Source: Symbiodinium microadriaticum
Lineage: Eukaryota; Sar; Dinophyceae; Suessiales; Symbiodiniaceae
DNA: 64,000 bases
Reading direction: 5' to 3'
Assembly (NCBI GenBank): GCA_001939145.1
Contig: LSRX01000519.1
Location: 24,326 to 88,325, forward strand
The position numbers and the translations under genes are program-made. This document shows positions 57,391 to 64,000 of the stretch, in pieces (position 1 is the first letter of the stretch; every line of letters starts with the position of its first letter). The notes under the pieces were generated by a model. It was not told the DNA's origin. It saw nothing but the letters and a program-made list of their open reading frames with translations, and searched no databases.

Positions 57391-58611
57391 ATGCCCGCTC
57401 CTGCAAAGGGAGTGCAAGTGAAGAAACTGGTGACCAAGCTGCCGGAGTCATGGGAAGAGCACCAGGATGATTCCGGCCGCACCTACTACTGGAACTCTGT
57501 GACAGGCCAGTCACAATGGTTCCCGCCGCCTTTGGCAGCCAAAAGTGCCGAAACCGTACGTAGCTTGATTATCCAGCACAATTTCAAGGCCGCTGACAAA
57601 GATGGAAGCGGCACCATCAGTAAGTCCGAGTTGGGCTTGATGTTGCGACGCATAACTCCAGACATGTCTCTCAAAGAGGTGGAGGACATGCACAAGTCCA
57701 TGGATAAGGATATGGATGGTAAGGTCAGCTTTGCAGAGTTTAACACCTGGATAATGGCTGACAAACAGAAAAAGCTGGCGGAAAGGCTCACGAAAAACGT
57801 GTCCTCACCTGCCAATGCAGTTTCTGCAACTTTCCGGATCTGGGATACGGATGGCAGCGGCAAGCTAACCGAAGCCGAGGTAACAAGCGTGCTGCAAAAG
57901 GCAATACCCCACATCACCAACGAGTGTCTGCAAGCCATTTTCGGTGAGTTGGATTCGGACAGGAAGCCCGTCTGCATTGTCCTCTTGTTCCTGAACCGGC
58001 CAGTATTGGGTGGACGAAGCACATGGGCTTTCCCGTAAAAAAACCCCTGTCCAGGGCAGCATGTAGCCGGCACACGGAAGGGCGAAGAAGTCTGAGCGGA
58101 ACGCTTTACAGCCGCTTACTAATAGCTCAATCTCAGTTGACAGCACTCGGAATACGTATCCCAAAGCTAGCCGTGCAAAAGCCCTCGGGTGCGGAAGATG
58201 GAAGGCCTTGTGCATGGTCATCGAATATGAGGCAGCGCCACATTAAGTAATGGCATCCTCAATAGCGCACAGCAGCTTCCTGAGGTAATATATTGGTCAT
58301 GCAATTCTGAGGGGTCGAAGGGCGCACCAGAACATGTGTGTCTGCTCTCGCCAGTGAGGAGCGGTTGCATCGACGTGAATGAATTTGTTGCATTTCTCTA
58401 CGGCGGTGCTGGAGCCAAGGCATCCTTGGACAAGGCAGGGAGTCAGGTTGGTGCATTCTACTGTACCTACAAGGGTCCACTCATGTCCATTCTAAAGACG
58501 CTTTCAAACACAGACAAATCTTGGTTTTTTGGGGAACCCAAGAACAACGACAAAGATCAGTCAAAGCAAAGGGTAAAGCAAGTGCGGAGTGTTCGCCGAA
58601 GCACATCGTGA
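57391..58611 (+). CDS. WW domain plus EF-hand protein, spliced
   Basis: A Ca-sensing adaptor that couples a proline-motif-binding WW domain to EF-hands; partner unknown. From the ATG at 57391 (MPAPAKGVQVKKLVTKL) the WW domain reads LPESWEEHQDDSGRTYYWNS then VTGQSQWFPP, with both signature Trp residues, the Tyr pair and the closing Pro. EF-hand loops follow: DKDGSGTISKSE, DKDMDGKVSFAE, DTDGSGKLTEAE and DSDRSGCIDVNE, all with good ligand positions. The fourth loop is built by removing intron 57963-58358 (GA start, AG end), which joins LDSD to RSGCIDVNEFVAFLYGG. The end is uncertain; the frame closes at 58611 after a basic tail. The frame also extends upstream to 57196, but an AG at about 57383 just before the ATG suits a cis or trans splice acceptor. 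Confidence 0.85.
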
Positions 58612-59874
58612 GGCGGCTGTTGCTCGACGACCCGGGTGGGCAGAAGTCCCGGATAGCAAAGCGGCCAGCGCCGCGCATGCAACGCCGACAGCACCCAGTC
58701 TCGAGGAGCGCAGGCCGCCGGTGCCGGTAAAATGAAGAGCCTTATGTGTGACCTACAAGCAAGGCATAGCAAGGGTTCAATGTGTGTTTCGTTCCGGCTC
58801 GGAGGCCATGGACGTTCTCCTTTGTAAGATAGTACGGAGATAGTACGGAGATAGATGACGAGAGATCAGGTCGAGGCACTTTAGGCCACGTCTCAGTGAT
58901 CTCCAGACGTGCGGCACAGGATGCCATCGTAGGTGCTGAGAGCCCTTCCTCAAGGGTTTTTAACGTGGGGGGTGGAATGTGTGTTTGGAGTTGATACATC
59001 AATTTAAGATGCATGTGTGTGGCATGCTGATGCAGAGTGCCGTTTCAATCCTCATCGCCCGCCCCAGCTGCTATGCAGCCGCAAAATTTCACAAAATGGT
59101 TTCTCAAGTTCGGTCCAATGTTTTTGCAGTGGCCTGGCGTTTGGATCAGTCAGGCGTGCAACTGTACAGGTAAGAAGCTTTCTGTTCATGGCGAAATGTT
59201 TCACCTGATATTTGAGCGGACATGCCTCCGTAAGTGGCTTAAGGCCCGTTTTCTGTGAATGCGCGGCATGGTGGCATGGATTGCTCGACAAAAACTAGAA
59301 GCTTGGCTCGCTTTTGCTGTCATCTGCCCATGTGAGCGCTTGTCTGCTCCAGGGCAGCTGGAAAACTCAAGCGAGGAATTGCTGGGCTTCCACCAGTGGT
59401 TGGACGACCTCTTTCAGGAAGCTCGGCACACACGCAATCCTCACAATGCATTGGTCATGTCCCTCAAATCTGCAGAGCACGTAGCTCTTCAGAGACGTTG
59501 TTTTTCAGCCTTGTTTCCCGGATATGATTTTTATAATTATGGCCCCTGGGATTCGGACCGCACCACCCGATCAGTGTGATAATGCAAGGCAGTCCGAGAT
59601 ATGGCTTATTTTCCAAATCGATGCAATGAGGCTGTTGTTGTCCTGGCATGAACACCTATTGAACTTGTAAAGTGCCAGAGCAAAGCAACAACATTTCATT
59701 GCTGGCACTGAAAAACGGAGAGGCTTCTGGGTTCAAAAGCAGGATCTTTCAAGACACCCTTAATTTTCATGGTTCCATCATGCTCCTAAGCAGAACGGCA
59801 GTTAAGTTGCCCAAACTGCTGTTCCAGCCTACAACAGAGAGGTGCCGCCATCTTCCACTGCTCAGTGAGCAAAT
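58612..59874. other. Intergenic, no supported gene
   Basis: A plus-strand frame at 59259-59579 (with ELLGFHQWLDDLFQEARHTR) has exon-like composition, but no family could be assigned. Confidence 0.35.
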
Positions 59875-62844
59875 TTAACCCGCTCCTACGATTAGTAAAC
59901 CCCTCCCCATATATAAAAACTTGATCAATTCATTTGGGCCGGAATGCGTCCGAAGAGGGGCTTTGAACGGGCCAAGAGGACAATACAATTGTGTCGTCTT
60001 GTCTAATCTAGCGGAGTCCAAACCACGGAATGTGGCGCCTCCCAAAATTATGAATTCGAGGTGAAACAACTGCATGGTTTTTGCAGCCAAAAATTGCAAG
60101 TCGCCCCTCTGGGACCGGGCCAGGATGTGATTTTCAATCCATGCCACACGCTCTGCATCGGGCCTGTGCGCCCTGAGACTAGTCAAGGGCACATCTTCGG
60201 AGATCTCTGATTCTTGCTCCGTGAGGGGACGATAAAAGGCTGCAGTCTGCGAGGAGTACCGGAAGGCAGCCCACTGGGCTTGTCGGAGGCTACGCTCGCG
60301 TGTGGTTTCTGCATGCTCCACTTGTCGTATCTCAGCAGTGGTGAAAGGCGGAAACAGGTACAAAACCTTTCGCAAACAGGAGTCATGCCGTTTCAAGTGA
60401 TACGGCACTTGTTGAACACTGCCTAACCATGTGTGGCAACTGTGGCAGTATTGATCCAAGGCATAATGGCGGGCCGGAGTCCAAATCTGCCGTGTATGGG
60501 GGAGGTGGGCACTTGGGTGTTTCCTGAGCTTTACGCCTTCGCCACACACCGGGCAGGTAAAAACACCGAGCGGTGGCCATGCCTTGGGAATGCCACAGCA
60601 ACGTTGCGTGATCGTAGAAGCCTCCATTTCTCGAGCTCTTTGTGGTCTTCAAGCTTGACTTGTCGTAACCACGAGCGCGGTTCTGCACAAAGAGAGTCAA
60701 GCAGGCTCTCAACTACAGGGACCAATGAGGGCATCTGTGGCCTCCGGCTTATAGAGCCCCACAATGTCCACATCAGAAGCAAGTTGCGCCAAGAGGAGGC
60801 GGGGTGCAGACACCAGTGCTCAAATAACATGCGTCGTAAGGAGCGAGGGCCTGCGGCCCCCAAGAAGACGGCCCTGGCCTCGAGTGGTGGGGGAGGCGCC
60901 TGAGTGAGTGCACATGTTGTGATGGGCCTTTACACCTCATCAGCGAGCGCCAGACCCGGATGTATGCCCGATCCGAAATGCGCTGATGCTGCGCTGCTGT
61001 CATGAGCACGCCAGCGCTAGTATTTACAAGCTTGGAAACGGCGAGTGCATGAAGAAGGGCGCGACGGATTTGGATCGAAACGGATGCTGAGCTGTAGAGT
61101 TGCTTACGGCGTGGTTTGACGCTGCCCGTGGCTCTGGACTGCCGAAGGAGAATGTCAGGTTGGGGTGTAGCATTGGAGGTCAAAAAGCCACGCAGGTGAC
61201 GGTAAGCCTGAACAACAGGCATGCGATGACTCTCAAGTGTCAGTGGGTCGGTGACTCTGACAACCAATTCTCCTGCAACTTCAACAACTGACCCGTCGAC
61301 CCCGGTCCAATTTGGACCGGCTAAGCCGAGGGCCTGCTCGGTGGCGCATCGGATCCGGCAAAGGAGATCAACCTTGTCTTGCCCTGTCTGTGGCAAAAAG
61401 AACTCGTCAGCCCAGACAGGGGCACTTGGGTCCGCACTTCAACTGGAGTTGGCTCACTGGTGTTCTTGCTTGCATCGCGCAAAACACGGTACAAGCTCCA
61501 AATCCACGAGTCGGGCTTGCAGCCTAATCAAAAAGGCACTGAGAAAGAATGTGCGAAAAGCATGTCTGCCGCCGGATCTCCGGTGAGAATGGCATGGTTG
61601 GCTACACGGAACCAAGTTGCTTGCATCATGTCCTGGACGTAAGCCTGGACTTGTGCGGGTGTGCCGAGCTGAGGCAGTACTGCCAGTCGTTCCAACTGCG
61701 CTTGCAGTTCGGCGACGGCCGTATGTGGCAAGCCTATGCCAACGCAGCACCTTGAGCAGAGGTCTGGCGGATGACCCGAGAGAAAGCGGCTTGCACGCCC
61801 TCAAACACGATCCCCCATAGCCGGCGAAGCCCTTGGTGCAGGGCCTGAAAAGTGCGCACGGCGCGGGCAATCGTTTCATATCGTTTCTATGGACTGTCCG
61901 CGCAGAGTGCCAGCCTGGAGCTCCAGCTTAGTCCCGCTGTGTACCGGGACGAGCTGGCCACGTATAAAACGGTGGTACACTCTTTGGCAGGAGCAGCCGA
62001 TATGAGTATTGAACGGTATTGTTCGCATTTAAGTGAGGCACATACCTTTTTGGCCAGGCAGACGAGGGCGCCCCCGCGGAACTCAATGGGTTCCCTATGG
62101 CGAGGTTGGTTTTGACCAGCACTGGAAGCAGAAACAAATGTCGTGCAGTTGCTGGTAGGGACAGCTTATGCAAGTCGGCAGTGATGGCATCAGGGCCAGC
62201 TGCTTTATGAGCTTTGAGCTTGACCACGAAGGATTCAATGTCCTTGAGCGTTGGCATGTGATCCAACTCGAAAGAGGGGGGTTACGCCAAGCCTGGCGTT
62301 TGAACCGTTCAACATACTCTCCATCATCGACAACAACCCCGGCCTCCTGTCCAGCGAAGCGCTGGCGCCAGCACTCCGAGCGCTCAGCTGGCGTAACAGC
62401 CATGGCTCCGTCAGGTTTCAAAACGGCTGGTAGGGGCTTAAGTCCGCTACGTCGTGCAGAGCGGGCTGTGGGGAAACCTTTCCTGACGGCACCATACAAA
62501 TTGGCCGGATTTTTCAAATCTTGAAGACGCCTCCGGCGCTCCGCCGCCTCGTCATATAGATAACGACGCAAGGCCTTGCAATACTGTGTCAGCTCAAGGG
62601 TGGCGGCACTGAGGTAAGGCTGTGTCGTCTTGGGTGGCTCATGCACACTGCGCTGTTCCCCTGCTACGGACCGCGTTTGCACGAAGCATGCGTACTGCTG
62701 ATCAATGTCACAATGCCAGGGAGCAGCAAATGTCGGAACAAGCCGGCGTGTGTTTGTGTATCCGGTGAGGCCTTCAGTGCCTTCAGTTTCTGGGGCAGGA
62801 GTGCAGCACCCAGGGCGTAGCCAGAATCGCACCCCCCACATCAC
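59875..62844 (-). mobile_element. Decayed, 5'-truncated LINE (RT and zinc fingers)
   Basis: Minus strand, split into several frames. 62844-62270 reads the endonuclease-RT linker (KNPANLYGAVRKGFPTARSA, then CWRQRFAGQEAG). 62266-62150 has the RT entry motif FVVKLKAHKAAGPDAITADL. 61731-61528 has the motif B region TGDPAADMLFAHSFSVPF. 61396-60960 reads the post-catalytic region (FLPQTGQDKV in the preceding bases, then MPVVQAYRHLRGFL and an RT thumb-like stretch). 60627-59875 carries two zinc fingers (CPVCGEGVKLRKH and CHSCHTWLGSVQQVPYHLKR then H) and a unique C-terminus. No endonuclease, YADD box or USP domain is visible. Several stops and frame breaks make it a fossil. It is a different family from the element at 26-34 kb. 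Confidence 0.8.
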
Positions 62845-63928
62845 GCAAACGTCAGCATGTCGAGTTCGAGGTTTACATTCTCCTCGGCTGCGCAGCGTGT
62901 ATAAGCGTCATTACATCTCGACATTACTGCAGTGTACGTAGTAGTAGAGTAGCGGAGCTAACCCCTCAAAAGATCCTTGTCTACTGTTACTGCATGATTG
63001 ATGGGCTTGGCCCCTCGCCTGACGGTGGAACGTCTGCTAAGACAATCGGCCTTTGGGAGGGCCAGGGAGCAGCCGAAGAGTTTATATGATATGCGCATTG
63101 TGTGTGCATGGGCATTACTAATAATACTAGCAACAACCGTGGAAGGCACTGGGCAAGCCAAGAAGAAGGCGCTCGGCCGTATCGCTCTGCATCGGCAGTC
63201 AGTGTAAGGGGCAGCAGTAACCACACGGCCATACGCAACATCTAAGCGGACAGGGAGGTGGTCTTCCTTAAGCTGGAGCGCCTAGTCCAGCCTGTGTCTA
63301 TAGCCTAGGGCAGAGCACCGCGTGTCCCTTTAGCCTACATGAAACTCTGTAAAGGTGGGGGTCAACATCCCCCCCAGTCGAAGAAGGAAATCATGCAGAA
63401 GGGCTGCGGCTTCGTTTTCCTCTACGGATTGATGCGAGGAAATGGCTTTTGTGACGACACTGCCAACCTCAGAGTTGGGGCACTCGATGGGTGTGGCAAA
63501 GATTCATGGCGCCCGCACAAGGCCCAACCAAAGGCTGGAAGAGCGAGCGGCGGCAATACTGGTCGGGAGCCTGGTCTCCCTCTACCAAGCGCCAGCAGGA
63601 CAACTGGCGTGGACGGCTCACCCAGAATTCCCCAAGTACGACTCGAAAAAGGTGGACATGCTCGTCGCGTTTGGAAGGCACCCGACCCTGGCTCACAGAA
63701 ACTCGTCGCCTTGCGACGGCTTTGCTCCTACGAGCTCTGGCGTGCCTGTTGCATGGGACTACGAGGGTGGATGCCTCCTGCTTCCGGCAGGCTGAAATGA
63801 CGCGCCTGTTAGTGCTGGGGCTTCGGCTATCTCGCACTCTCGAGCCCTGGACAGTACAACTAAGGGATATTGGCTAGGGATTAGGGAGACCCGAGGGATC
63901 GGAAAGGGGTGCGACTTCAAACTGTATC
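62845..63928. other. Intergenic, no supported gene
   Basis: Overlapping frames at 63339-63877 (plus) include SPSTKRQQDNWRGRL, which may belong to another element's coding region, but this is too slight to call. Confidence 0.35.
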
Positions 63929-63953
63929 GAATCTCAATCTCAATCTCACTCAC

Positions 63954-63991
<38 letters not shown>

Positions 63992-64000
63992 CCTCCCTCC
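63929..64000. repeat. (TC)n microsatellite and (CTCC)n at window end
   Basis: AATCTCAATCTCAATCTCAC, then ACTCACTCACTC, a pure CT run (63957-63986) and CCCTCCCTCC to the edge. Confidence 0.95.

Overview
This window looks like nuclear DNA of a dinoflagellate, most likely of the Symbiodiniaceae/Suessiales type. Host genes are broken into exons by short introns. Of 29 introns that I could place by protein homology, 12 begin GC, 8 GA and only 9 GT; all end AG, and every exon that follows begins with G. A relict of the dinoflagellate spliced-leader (SL) sequence lies upstream of one intronless gene. Degenerate TTTAGGG-type telomere motifs occur at two places. There are no bacterial operons, ribosome binding sites or CRISPR arrays.

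Layout. 1-340: telomere-like repeats in a head-to-head arrangement. 2257-2864: EF-hand protein. 7352-8490: intronless RNA polymerase II subunit RPB3 behind an SL relict. 11040-12935: tandem array of about 353/360-bp units. 13377-14149 and 16919-17484: weakly supported exons. 18715-19080: second telomere-like patch. 20310-20520: triplet repeats. 24555-25340: microsatellites around a dispersed repeat. 26269-34449 (minus strand): a long non-LTR (LINE) retrotransposon with endonuclease, reverse transcriptase, zinc fingers and, unusually, a ubiquitin-specific protease (USP) domain, lying between two (TACA)n microsatellites. 34645-34897: assembly gap. 36119-38962: GH3 beta-glucosidase. 41333-42292: uncharacterised intronless gene. 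45330-46430: MFS-type transporter. 47045-51110: enkurin (flagellar). 52634-56149: calcium-dependent protein kinase with EF-hands. 57391-58611: WW + EF-hand protein. 59875-62844 (minus): a second, decayed, 5'-truncated LINE.

Every recognisable host gene (EF-hand protein, RPB3, GH3, the 41.3-kb gene, MFS, enkurin, CDPK, WW/EF-hand) is on the plus strand, whereas both LINEs are on the minus strand. This fits the long unidirectional gene clusters known in dinoflagellates. There is no operon-like functional theme, although three genes are calcium-sensor proteins (EF-hand, CDPK, WW/EF-hand) and enkurin is a flagellar Ca-signalling adaptor.

Exon boundaries were worked out by eye from reading frame and family knowledge. 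First and last exons of most spliced genes are uncertain. Much of the window (2.9-7.3, 8.5-10.9, 20.5-24.5 and 42.3-45.3 kb) shows no gene I can support.
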